Below, piece after piece: positions 1-8,382 of a stretch of 32,484 bases of DNA (positions are counted from its first letter, which is position 1; every line of letters starts with the position of its first letter). The notes under the pieces are model-generated. The model was not told the DNA's origin, did not search any database, and saw only the letters and a program-made list of their open reading frames with translations. A program made the translations under genes and the position numbers. Source of the stretch: UBA9630 sp037137555 (GTDB lineage Bacteria > Patescibacteriota > Minisyncoccia > Moranbacterales > UBA2206); contig JBAXKA010000006.1 in assembly GCA_037137555.1 (NCBI GenBank), forward strand, positions 1 to 32,484, given 5' to 3'.

Positions 1-1
1 G

Positions 2-2584
2 ATTAAGATTCTGGAAGAAAATAATTATATTCCATATCAATATCAACTTAATGCAGTCAAGCAAGCGTTGGCCATAATTGAGAAAAATTTGGGAGTAATA
101 ATCGCAGATGTGGTTGGATTAGGAAAAACTATTGTGGCATGTTCAATTGCCAAGGAAATGGGAAAACGAGGAATAATTATTTGTCCGCCAGGACTTTTGG
201 GTGATAGTAAGAAAAGTTCCGGTTGGAAAAAATATTTGGAAGAATTTAAATTGCATGATTGGTCGGCTTGGTCACTGGGCGATCTGAAAAATGCAGGAGA
301 GTTCGTAGAAAAAGTAAAAGATGTAGAAGTTATTATTGTGGACGAGGCACATCGCTTTAGAAATCAAGACACAAAGGATTATGAACTCTTGAAAAATATT
401 TGCCGAGGGAAAAAGGTGATTTTATTGACTGCAACCCCGTTTAATAATCGACCAAGTGATATTCTGGCATTGTTAAAATTGTTTATTATCCCTAAGAAAT
501 CTAGCATAACTCTGGAAAATAATTTAGTAGATCAATTTAAAATTTTTAGAGGAATGTTTGATCGTTTGGCGTATATACAAAAATATCATAATTCAAGTGA
601 TGGCACTAAAAAAAATAAAGCACTAAACTATTATAAAATAATTTTTGAGGGAAACACGGTTGATTTTAAAAAAGTTTCACAAAGAGTTAAATATCTTTCA
701 AGACAAATTAGAAATATTATTGAGCCAGTAACAATCCGTCGAAATAGATTAGATCTTTTGCATAATCCAAATTATAAAAAAGAAATTAAAGAATTATCTA
801 AAATTGCTGATCCCAAGGAGTGGTTTTATAAATTGTCAAAAGAGCAATCTGATTTTTATGAAGAAATAGTCGGTAGTTATTTTGGCGAAATTGAAAAAAA
901 TGGAAGATTTAAGGGGGCGATTTATCGTCCATTTGAATATGAGAAAGAGTTGAAAGAGGAAAAAAATGAAGATGATAATAGGCAATTTACTCAGCAACGC
1001 AATTTATTCGACTTTATGCGTCGAATGATTGTGAAGCGTTTTGAAAGTTCCTTTGGATCTTTTGAACAAAGTATTAAGAATTTTGAAAAAATAACTAAAA
1101 ATGTCAAAGAATTTATTGATAAAACGCAAGAATATATTTTGGATCGATCTTTATTGGAAAAAATATATACAAAAGACGAAGATGAAATTGAAAAATATCT
1201 GATCGAATATGAGGATAAGATAAAAAAAGGCGAATATCCCAAGAATCATAAGCGATATAAATTGGAAAATTTCAAATTTAGAAAAAAATTTCTAGCAGAC
1301 ATTGAATCTGATTTGAAATTATTTCAGGAAATACTAACAAAAACAAAAGAATTAAAATTATCAGAGAATGATCCTAAGGCTGTTTGCTTGATCAAGAATA
1401 TTAAAAAGCTATTTAATAAAAAACCAAAAAGCAGTGAGCCAAGAAGAAAAGTCGTTGTTTTTTCTGAATATGTTGATACTATTTTGCATTTGGAAAAATA
1501 TCTCAAAAAAGAATTTGGAGAAAGATTGTTGATAGTAGCTGGGGATTTGTCAATGAAAAAAATTGAAACAATCAATAAAAATTTCGATGCTTCTTGCGAA
1601 GATCAGGATGATGAAGTTGATATCTTACTCGCTTCAGATAAAATATCTGAGGGCTTTAATCTTAATCGGGCGGGAATGGTTATTAATTATGATATTCCAT
1701 GGAATCCTGTGCGGGTGATTCAAAGAGTGGGAAGAATAAATCGTATTAGCAAGAAAGTTTTCGAGGAACTGTTTATTGTCAATTTTTTTCCAACCGAGAG
1801 AGGTGCGGAACTGGTTAGGTCGCGAGAAATTGCTAGTAACAAAATGTTTTTGATTCATAATACGCTTGGAGAGGATGCAAAAATTTTTGATGGCGGAGAA
1901 GAACCAACACCAGCCGGATTATATCAACAAATTCAAAAGAACCCAGAAAAAATGGAAGAAGAAAGTTTCTATACTAAAATATTAGCAGAGTTTGAAAAAA
2001 TAAAAACCGAAAATCCTGAGCTGATGGAAAAACTAAAAAATTATCCGCCGATGGTTAAGGTTTCCAAAAATGGCAAAGAAAATGAATTGCTAGTTTTTTT
2101 CAGAAAGGGTCGCCTATATGTGAAAAAAGTGAAATTAGGTGAAGTGGAAAAAAAAGAAGCAGAAGAACTTTCTTTTGAAGAATCATTGGAAGGTATTCGC
2201 TGTGAAAGCAAAGAAAAAAGAATTTCTTTTAGTGATAATTTTTGGGAAGGTTATGCTGAAGCTAAAAAGATCAAGAAAATAAATCTAACCACGAATGAAC
2301 AAAGTCTGGAACAAAAAGCTGCTAATAATCTAAATTTTTTAATTAAAAATTCCAAAGAAGACATACTTGGTCATTTAAATTTTTTAAGAACGCTCTTAGA
2401 AGATATTTTAGATTATGGAACTTTACCTGATTATACTTTGCGAAAAATTGGCGATATTAAAGAAGAACAGGATATCGAGGAATTGGAGAAAGATTTGGGA
2501 TTAAATTATTTGCAAAAAGAAAAAGCAGAGCAGAAAAATTATAAAAAAGAAATTATAATTGCAATTGAGAATATAAAAATATAA
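2..2584 (+). CDS. SNF2/DEAH-type helicase, 5'-truncated by the window edge
   Basis: ATP-dependent superfamily 2 helicase or translocase, probably the motor of a restriction or anti-phage module. The frame is open from base 2, and a Q-motif-like YIPYQYQLNAV lies upstream of the first possible start (TTG at 68), so the true start is outside the window. Visible motifs in order: Walker A VVGLGKT (about 110-130), DEAH box (341-352), TATPFNN motif III (about 439), a long charged helical insertion, then the C-terminal RecA lobe with VFSEYVDTI, SEGFNLNRA and arginine-finger motif QRVGRINRIS (about 1720-1750). The last ~200 residues are Lys/Glu-rich helices. The dinD-like gene starts 5 bp after the stop and a methylase follows, which suggests one operon. 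SNF2-like helicases of this sort occur beside Eco57I-type methylases and as DrmD in DISARM. Whether a phospholipase D-like N-terminus exists cannot be seen. Family is confident; system membership is inferred. Confidence 0.9.
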   Translation: MKILEENNYIPYQYQLNAVKQALAIIEKNLGVIIADVVGLGKTIVACSIAKEMGKRGIIICPPGLLGDSKKSSGWKKYLEEFKLHDWSAWSLGDLKNAGEFVEKVKDVEVIIVDEAHRFRNQDTKDYELLKNICRGKKVILLTATPFNNRPSDILALLKLFIIPKKSSITLENNLVDQFKIFRGMFDRLAYIQKYHNSSDGTKKNKALNYYKIIFEGNTVDFKKVSQRVKYLSRQIRNIIEPVTIRRNRLDLLHNPNYKKEIKELSKIADPKEWFYKLSKEQSDFYEEIVGSYFGEIEKNGRFKGAIYRPFEYEKELKEEKNEDDNRQFTQQRNLFDFMRRMIVKRFESSFGSFEQSIKNFEKITKNVKEFIDKTQEYILDRSLLEKIYTKDEDEIEKYLIEYEDKIKKGEYPKNHKRYKLENFKFRKKFLADIESDLKLFQEILTKTKELKLSENDPKAVCLIKNIKKLFNKKPKSSEPRRKVVVFSEYVDTILHLEKYLKKEFGERLLIVAGDLSMKKIETINKNFDASCEDQDDEVDILLASDKISEGFNLNRAGMVINYDIPWNPVRVIQRVGRINRISKKVFEELFIVNFFPTERGAELVRSREIASNKMFLIHNTLGEDAKIFDGGEEPTPAGLYQQIQKNPEKMEEESFYTKILAEFEKIKTENPELMEKLKNYPPMVKVSKNGKENELLVFFRKGRLYVKKVKLGEVEKKEAEELSFEESLEGIRCESKEKRISFSDNFWEGYAEAKKIKKINLTTNEQSLEQKAANNLNFLIKNSKEDILGHLNFLRTLLEDILDYGTLPDYTLRKIGDIKEEQDIEELEKDLGLNYLQKEKAEQKNYKKEIIIAIENIKI

Positions 2585-2589
2585 AAACT

Positions 2590-3435
2590 ATGGAAAAAGA
2601 AATAATTTTAAAATTACACAAAAACTTTGAGCAGTATGTTCATCAAAAAAATGGTGTTGAATTTTGGTATGCGAGAGAGTTGCAAAATCTTTTGGGATAT
2701 AATGAATGGAGAAATTTTGAAGGAGTCGTAGAAAAAGCTAAAATTGCTTGCGAAAGAGCTAGACAAAAGGTTTCTGATCATTTTGTTGACGCCAACAAAA
2801 CGATCCCGATGCCCAAAGGAGCCATAAAAGAGATTCCTGATATTATGCTCACACGCTATGCCTGCTATCTTATCGCGCAAAATGGAGATCCACGAAAAGA
2901 TGAAATTGCTTTTGCAATGACATACTTTGCTATTCAAACCCGCAAACAAGAATTAGTTGAACGAAGACTTGGGGAATGGGAGCGCTTGCAAGCTAGGGAA
3001 AAACTTACTCTTTCGGAAAAAGAACTTTCTGGAGTTATTTTTCAAAGAGGGGTGGATAGCCAGGGATTTGCAAGAATTCGCAGTCAGGGCGATACGGCTC
3101 TTTTTGGCGGACATACAACTCAAGATATGAAAAGTAAAATGGGTGTTCCCGCAAAAAGACCCCTGGCAGATTTTTTGCCAACAGTGACAATTAAAGCCAA
3201 AGATCTTGCCAGTGAAATTACCAATCATAATCTCAAAAAAGACCAGTCGCTTAGAGGTGAAAATTTGATTACAAACGAACATGTTAAGAATAATAAGAAT
3301 ATGCGAGAGATGCTTGGAAAAAGCGGAATTTATCCAGAGGCCTTGCCAGCGGAAGAAGATTTGAAAAAGCTTGATCGCAGATTGAAATCAGAAGGTAAAA
3401 AATTACCCAAGACAGTTAAGGGGTTGAGGAAATAA
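2590..3435 (+). CDS. dinD: DNA damage-inducible protein D homologue (DinD)
   Basis: 281 residues, close to E. coli DinD (about 275). DinD is an SOS-induced protein reported to inhibit RecA filament activities; its cellular role is not well settled. The N-terminal half carries the BRO-N-like signature: EFWYARELQNLLGY (residues ~25-38), NFEGVVEKAKIAC, then IPDIMLTRYACYLIAQNGDP. The C-terminal half has the DinD-typical GFARIRSQGDTALFGG, followed by TTQDMKSKMGVP, LADFLPTVTIKAKDLA, and NMREMLGKSGIYPEALP. The ATG lies 5 bp after the helicase stop and the methylase begins 6 bp after its own stop, so it sits inside the helicase-methylase operon rather than as an SOS singleton. No LexA-like operator is visible in front because there is no intergenic space. 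A BRO-domain accessory protein of the defence module is the alternative reading. Confidence 0.88.
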   Translation: MEKEIILKLHKNFEQYVHQKNGVEFWYARELQNLLGYNEWRNFEGVVEKAKIACERARQKVSDHFVDANKTIPMPKGAIKEIPDIMLTRYACYLIAQNGDPRKDEIAFAMTYFAIQTRKQELVERRLGEWERLQAREKLTLSEKELSGVIFQRGVDSQGFARIRSQGDTALFGGHTTQDMKSKMGVPAKRPLADFLPTVTIKAKDLASEITNHNLKKDQSLRGENLITNEHVKNNKNMREMLGKSGIYPEALPAEEDLKKLDRRLKSEGKKLPKTVKGLRK

Positions 3436-3441
3436 AATTCT

Positions 3442-6400
3442 ATGAGCGAAGAAAGAATAATTCTCGAAGAAATAATTCAAGATTTTTCAGTGGAAAAATT
3501 TAGCCGTTTTTTTCGTGCTAAAAGTCGGCAATTTGTGGCACGAGAAGAAAGTTACGCTCAGTATGATGACGCTGATTTTGAAAACGGATTGAAGCTGGGC
3601 GAAATTAATTTTTCGGATGGTGATAGTCTTTTGCTTTGCACATTTTTTGTTAAAAAAGAACTTTCCGAACGGGCCGGAAAAAAAGCGCAATACGAAAAAG
3701 CCAAAAATATTTTAAAATCAACTGAAAACCAAAAATTTTCTGCCGGTATTTTTATTTTCTCAGACGCCAATGGCAACTTTCGCTTTTCACTTATTTATCC
3801 GGAATCAATTGGCACGAAAAGACAATGGAATAATTTCCGTCGCTTTACTTATTTTGTTAGTCGAGAATTTACCAATAAGACTTTCTCACAAAGAATCGGA
3901 GACAGTGATTTTTTTTCTGTGGAAAAAATTAAAGAGGCTTTTTCTGTTGAAAAAGTGACCAAAGAATTTTTTAATAATTACAAAAAACTTTTTGAAAAAA
4001 TAATCGAGTATCTGAGAAACGACAAAGCTTTTGCAGTGTTTGCTTCACAAAAAGGAGTCGAGCTTAATATTTTTGCCAAAAAACTCTTAGGGCAAATCGT
4101 GTTTATTTATTTTTTGCAGAAAAAAGGCTGGCTAGGAGCGAAAAAAGGCGAAAATATTTCAAAGGGGCAGAATGATTTTTTGAGAAAGTTATTTACTAGT
4201 TGTAAAGAAAAAGGCGGTAACTTTTTCAATGATTATCTGGAATATCTTTTTTATGATTGCTTGAATAAGCGATCCGAAAAAATTGCCAATTCTTATCGTG
4301 AAAAATTTGATTGTCAAATTCCGTTTTTGAACGGTGGACTTTTTGAGCCGATGGGTGGGTATAATTGGAAGGAAGATTTTATCAATATTGATAATAAAAT
4401 ATTCTCCAATGAAAATGAGGACGGCGTTTTGGATGTTTTTGATCGATATAATTTTACGATTGATGAAAACATGCCGGACGATCAAGAAGTTTCGGTTGAT
4501 CCTGAAATGCTGGGAAAAGTTTTTGAAAATCTATTGGAAGATAATATTCGCAAAGGTCAAGGTGCTTTCTACACTCCACGGGAAATTGTGCATTATATGT
4601 GCCAAGAGAGTTTAATAAATTATTTAGATTCAAATTCAAAGATTGGCAGAATAAAAGCGGAAGAATATATAAAATTTCGTAATGTTGAAGAAAAGATAAG
4701 TTTAAATACTTCTGAGGACGAAGTCATGGAAATTGACGAACTTTTAAAGAATGTTAAAGTTTGTGATCCGGCTTGTGGGTCTGGTGCTTTTTTAGTAGGA
4801 ATGCTTAATGAAATTGTTAAATTGCGACATTTACTGCGGATTTTAAAATCAGATTTACCAAGAAAAACTGTCTATGATTTGAAGAAAGAAACTATTCAGA
4901 ATTGTCTTTATGGAGTGGACATAGATCCTGGTGCGACTGATATTGCTAAATTGCGTTTTTGGCTTTCAATTGTGGTTGATGAGGATATTGATGAAGTTGA
5001 GCCTTTGCCAAATTTGGATTATAAAATTATGCAAGGCAATAGTCTTTTGGAGGATTTGGTAGTGGATGGGGAAATAATTAAAATAAAATTGGGAATAAGT
5101 GAAAAAATAGATGGACGAACTAAGATTATGAAGAATTTGTTTGAAGAAGATCGTCAAATTAAAATGTTGCTTTATTCTGATGAAAAAGCATTAGACAAAG
5201 AGATGAAAATAATTGATCAATACCATCAAGAATATTTTAATTTTAAAAGTGACAATTCAAAAGAAAAAAAGATATTAAAAAATAAAATAGATAAGAAAGA
5301 AAGTGAAATAATTGAAATTGCTTGTAATAAAAAAATTAAAGAATTGCAGAGCTGGAACTTGAATAATATAAATCAAAAAGATAAGATTTTAAAAAATACT
5401 AATAAAATTTTAGCTGTCAGGGGAGTTTTAAACAAATGGAAAGTAGATCATCTCCGCCCATTTTTTCCATGGAAACTTCATTTTGGCGAAGTCTTTAATC
5501 GTGAAAATGGAGGGTTTGACATTGTGATTGGCAATCCGCCGTATATCAAAGAGTATATAGACAAATCTGCTTTTGTCGGTCTTCATAAAAATAAATACTA
5601 TCAAGGGAAAATGGATTTATGGTATATGTTCGCATGTATGGGTAATGATTTTCTTAATGACAGCGGGATTGAATGTTTTATAGCTCAAAACAATTGGGTC
5701 ACAAGCAGTGGTGCATCAAAGATGAGAAATAAAATTATAGCAGATACACAAATTGTAAGTCTGGTAGATTTCGGAAATTATAAAATATTTGAAACTGCTG
5801 GAATTCAAACGATGATTATGCTGTTTAAAAAAAGTACTTCTAAGCACGAATATGTTTTTGATTATAGAAGACTTAGAGGTGATGATTTATTTATGGAAGA
5901 TGTTGTCGATGTATTAAAAAAAATGCAGAATCCAAAAGCTGAATATCTTGAGCCTAAAATCAACAGAAATAGTTTAGTTAATAAAAAACTCACTTTTAGC
6001 AATCCAGAAGATGATGCGATATTAGATAAAATCATAAAAAAATCAGATTTTAAATTTGATTCTAAGAAAGAAGTAGCACAGGGAATTGTATATCCTCAGG
6101 ATAAATTAAATAAATCAAACCAAGAAATATTAGGCAAGGATTTTAAAGTTGGAGATGGTATTTTTGTTTTGAATAATCAAGAGAAAGAACAAATTATTTT
6201 TACGGAAAAGGAACTTGAAATAATAAAACCATCATATACAACAAAAGACTTGACCAAATGGTGGACAAATCTTAAGAATAGCGAATGGGTTATCTATACG
6301 GATTCAAGCTTTAAGGATATTAAAAAAATAAATGATTATCCAAATATAAAAAAACATCTAGATAAATTTAAAAAAGTGATAACTTCAGATAACAGACCAT

Positions 6401-6861
6401 ACGGGCTACATCGCTCGAGGGACGAGTATTTTTTTAAAGGAGAGAAAATTATTGTGGCTAGAAAATGTGCCGTTCCCACTTTTGCTTATACAGATTTTGA
6501 TAGTTATGTCTCAGCTACTTTTTATGTGATAAAAACTGAAAGAGTTAATCAGAAATATTTAACAGGATTACTAAATTCTAGGCTTATGTGTTTTTGGCTT
6601 AAATATAAAGGTAAAATGCAAGGAAGTAATTTTCAAATAGATAAGGATCCAATTATTGATTTGCCATTAATCGATGGATCAAAAGAAGAACAGGGAAGAA
6701 TTATAAATTTAGTTGATCAATCTCTGACCATCAAAAAACAAAACAAAGATGCGGACACTAAAAATATTGAATCACAAATTGACCAGCTTGTTTATGAGCT
6801 TTATGGATTGGCTGAGGAGGAAATTGGAATTGTGGAAAATTCGATGAGGAAATCAATGTGA
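3442..6861 (+). CDS. Eco57I-class N6-adenine DNA methylase / restriction-modification protein
   Basis: 1139 residues, ATG start 6 bp after dinD. A SAM-dependent adenine methyltransferase core is clear: GKVFENLLED and GQGAFYTPREIVHYM precede motif I DPACGSGAF (about 442-450), and motif IV is NPPYIKEY (698-705). The C-terminal third (about 870-1115) looks like a TaqI-like target-recognition region, with NSRLMCFWLKYKGKMQGSNF and then DLPLID. The first ~330 residues are not methylase. They could be a nuclease or helicase-contact domain, but I see no convincing PD-(D/E)XK triad. The large segment between motifs I and IV (256 residues) is Lys/Glu-rich. This is the architecture of type IIG, BREX-PglX or DISARM-DrmMI-like enzymes. 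With the upstream helicase it probably forms a modification/defence complex. Host-DNA methylation is expected from the family; cleavage activity is uncertain. Confidence 0.9.
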   Translation: MSEERIILEEIIQDFSVEKFSRFFRAKSRQFVAREESYAQYDDADFENGLKLGEINFSDGDSLLLCTFFVKKELSERAGKKAQYEKAKNILKSTENQKFSAGIFIFSDANGNFRFSLIYPESIGTKRQWNNFRRFTYFVSREFTNKTFSQRIGDSDFFSVEKIKEAFSVEKVTKEFFNNYKKLFEKIIEYLRNDKAFAVFASQKGVELNIFAKKLLGQIVFIYFLQKKGWLGAKKGENISKGQNDFLRKLFTSCKEKGGNFFNDYLEYLFYDCLNKRSEKIANSYREKFDCQIPFLNGGLFEPMGGYNWKEDFINIDNKIFSNENEDGVLDVFDRYNFTIDENMPDDQEVSVDPEMLGKVFENLLEDNIRKGQGAFYTPREIVHYMCQESLINYLDSNSKIGRIKAEEYIKFRNVEEKISLNTSEDEVMEIDELLKNVKVCDPACGSGAFLVGMLNEIVKLRHLLRILKSDLPRKTVYDLKKETIQNCLYGVDIDPGATDIAKLRFWLSIVVDEDIDEVEPLPNLDYKIMQGNSLLEDLVVDGEIIKIKLGISEKIDGRTKIMKNLFEEDRQIKMLLYSDEKALDKEMKIIDQYHQEYFNFKSDNSKEKKILKNKIDKKESEIIEIACNKKIKELQSWNLNNINQKDKILKNTNKILAVRGVLNKWKVDHLRPFFPWKLHFGEVFNRENGGFDIVIGNPPYIKEYIDKSAFVGLHKNKYYQGKMDLWYMFACMGNDFLNDSGIECFIAQNNWVTSSGASKMRNKIIADTQIVSLVDFGNYKIFETAGIQTMIMLFKKSTSKHEYVFDYRRLRGDDLFMEDVVDVLKKMQNPKAEYLEPKINRNSLVNKKLTFSNPEDDAILDKIIKKSDFKFDSKKEVAQGIVYPQDKLNKSNQEILGKDFKVGDGIFVLNNQEKEQIIFTEKELEIIKPSYTTKDLTKWWTNLKNSEWVIYTDSSFKDIKKINDYPNIKKHLDKFKKVITSDNRPYGLHRSRDEYFFKGEKIIVARKCAVPTFAYTDFDSYVSATFYVIKTERVNQKYLTGLLNSRLMCFWLKYKGKMQGSNFQIDKDPIIDLPLIDGSKEEQGRIINLVDQSLTIKKQNKDADTKNIESQIDQLVYELYGLAEEEIGIVENSMRKSM

Positions 6862-6894
6862 AGTGTTTGAAATAATTTGATTAATAAAAATTTT

Positions 6895-7482
6895 ATGCCA
6901 ACATTTACGGAACTCTTCGAAACTATTTTAACCGGAAATAAAGATGACAGTCGCAAAGCAGCAAGAGCGGTGAGGAAACTTTTGTATGGTTCTGGCAATG
7001 GTGGAAAATATGAAGAGATTGGGTTGATAGTAGAAAGTGCGTCTGATGAATATCGAAACATCAAAGAAGATTGGCGACAAGAAAATTTCGTCATAGCCGT
7101 GTCGGTTTTATATTATTTGCATAACAGAGAAAACGAGCCGGATTTTTTATTTCCATGGTTGTTTCATTTGCTTTTGCACAAAAATGGCAACATTAGACAA
7201 GCGGCGGTGCGTATGTTGGAAAATGAGCTGGGACCGCTTACTGTACATATCCGTTGTCCTGGCAATGAATATGGCAAGCGCTTAAAACCAGGACAAGCCG
7301 ATTTTATTTTGCATAATTTATTTATAGGATTGCATCAGTTGATGGCGGATTTGTGGAAGCCAGCGTATAAAAAATATAAATATGTTTCTTCTTTACCCAC
7401 CGGTCCATACAAATCTATTCAAATGGTTTTGAGTCGGATGGAAGAATATTGTGGTAAGCAATATTTTGAGCAGTATAATTGA
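6895..7482 (+). CDS. Hypothetical helical protein, HEAT-like, beside the defence module
   Basis: 195 residues from ATG 6895. An in-frame TTG at 6877 would add six residues, but the ATG is preferred. I do not recognise a named family. The sequence looks all-helical and has two segments with HEAT/armadillo character: SRKAARAVRKLLYGSG near the N-terminus and NIRQAAVRMLENELGPL near residues 95-111. Between them is a Trp/Tyr/Phe-rich stretch (NFVIAVSVLYYLHNREN, FLFPWLFHLLLHK). There is no signal peptide or membrane segment. It begins 33 bp after the methylase stop on the same strand and ends just before the promoter of the toxin-antitoxin pair, so it is most simply the last gene of the helicase-dinD-methylase operon. 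A role as accessory or DNA-binding scaffold is inference only. Confidence 0.7.
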   Translation: MPTFTELFETILTGNKDDSRKAARAVRKLLYGSGNGGKYEEIGLIVESASDEYRNIKEDWRQENFVIAVSVLYYLHNRENEPDFLFPWLFHLLLHKNGNIRQAAVRMLENELGPLTVHIRCPGNEYGKRLKPGQADFILHNLFIGLHQLMADLWKPAYKKYKYVSSLPTGPYKSIQMVLSRMEEYCGKQYFEQYN

Positions 7483-7524
7483 TGTTAAACAATTTAACAT
7501 TGGCTAATGTCAAAATACTTGACA
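7482..7524. promoter_or_regulatory. Twin 17-bp operators in front of the Panacea antitoxin gene
   Basis: Two inverted repeats share the architecture TGTYAA-N5-TTRACA. The first spans 7483-7499 (TGTTAA/TTAACA; with flanking bases a perfect 8-bp arm hairpin at 7482-7500). The second spans 7508-7524 (TGTCAA/TTGACA). Their centres are 25 bp apart and the right half of the second is the -35 hexamer of the promoter. They are probably binding sites for the XRE-HTH domain of the downstream antitoxin (autorepression). This is read from symmetry and position. Confidence 0.65.
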
Positions 7525-7547
7525 AGATTTATTTTCTGCGATAATAT
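7519..7547 (+). promoter_or_regulatory. Sigma70-like promoter of the toxin-antitoxin operon
   Basis: TTGACA at 7519-7524, a 17-bp spacer, then TAATAT at 7542-7547, about 30 bp before the antitoxin ATG. This is one of the best promoter matches in the window. The -35 box is embedded in the second operator palindrome, which fits repression by the encoded antitoxin. Confidence 0.75.
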
Positions 7548-7576
7548 TTTTATATAATTAGAAAAGTTTTAAAAAT

Positions 7577-8371
7577 ATGCTCAAAAAACTATCCGATAAA
7601 ATTAAAAAACTTCGCTTGAAGCTTAATTATTCTCAAGATTATTTGGCCAAGAAATTAAGTCTTTCTCGTCCAACATACATGCAAATAGAAAAAGGCGAGC
7701 GAGATATTACCGTGATTGAAGCTGGACTGCTGGCAGAGATTTTTGGCATGACATTAATGGATTTCTTGTCGGATACTACGATAATGGAGAAAGAAACTAT
7801 TTTGGAAACGGAAAATAATAAAAAAGAGAAAAAAACTGAAAGTGAGATGAGGATTTCCGTGCCGATTAAAAATCAAAAAAAATTTAAAACTGTTCTAACC
7901 TATATTCTCAAAAAAGTTGGAGGCAAACCCAATATTGGCATGACTGCGATCTATAAATTACTTTATTTTATTGACTTCGATTATTATGAAAAATTCGAAG
8001 AACAATTGACGGGAGCGGTGTATATTAAAAATCATTTTGGTCCAACCCCAGTAATGTTTGCAAAAATTGTGGCAGAAATGAAAGTCAAAAATGAAATCGA
8101 AGAAGTGAAATCTAAATTCTATAGCTTGGAGCAAAAAAAATATTTTCTTAATCCTGACTATCAAATTGACTTAACACTATTGTCTGCTCAAGAAATTAAA
8201 CATATTGATTGGGAGTTACGCAGGCTGGCTGATAAAACAGCCAAAGAGTTGTCAGAACTTTCTCACGAGGATATGCCTTGGCGAGCGGCCAAAATGGGTG
8301 AGCAGGTGGAATATAATGGCGTGTTCTATCGTGATGAAAAAATGTCAGTGCGAGAATATGATAAACTCTAA
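7577..8371 (+). CDS. XRE-HTH + Panacea (DUF4065/SocA-like) antitoxin
   Basis: 264 residues. Residues ~1-65 form an XRE/Cro helix-turn-helix (IKKLRLKLNYSQDYLAKKLS, then LSRPTYMQIEKGERDI). A charged linker (~70-95) leads to a Panacea domain from about residue 105. Its signature is MTAIYKLLYFIDFDYYEKF, TGAVYIKNHFGPTPVMFAKI, and near the C-terminus ELSELSHEDMPWRAAKMGE. Panacea proteins are known as promiscuous antitoxins that neutralise varied toxins, and some carry an N-terminal DNA-binding domain. The next ORF, 11 bp downstream, is a RelE/HigB-like small protein, so this is most likely a type II toxin-antitoxin operon. The promoter and twin palindromes upstream point to autoregulation. The family is clear; neutralisation of the neighbour is inferred from context. 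Confidence 0.88.
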   Translation: MLKKLSDKIKKLRLKLNYSQDYLAKKLSLSRPTYMQIEKGERDITVIEAGLLAEIFGMTLMDFLSDTTIMEKETILETENNKKEKKTESEMRISVPIKNQKKFKTVLTYILKKVGGKPNIGMTAIYKLLYFIDFDYYEKFEEQLTGAVYIKNHFGPTPVMFAKIVAEMKVKNEIEEVKSKFYSLEQKKYFLNPDYQIDLTLLSAQEIKHIDWELRRLADKTAKELSELSHEDMPWRAAKMGEQVEYNGVFYRDEKMSVREYDKL

Positions 8372-8382
8372 GAAAAAACTGG

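Noticed and set aside
2..2584. TTG at 68 as the helicase start
   Set aside because: The frame is open from base 2 and a Q-motif-like sequence lies before 68, so the gene begins outside the window.
6877..6894. TTG at 6877 as start of the 195-residue protein
   Set aside because: The ATG six codons later is a more usual start, with no evidence that the extra residues matter.
2..7482. A complete DISARM or BREX locus
   Set aside because: Helicase and methylase fit loosely, but no drmA/drmB, brx or pglZ genes follow within the window.
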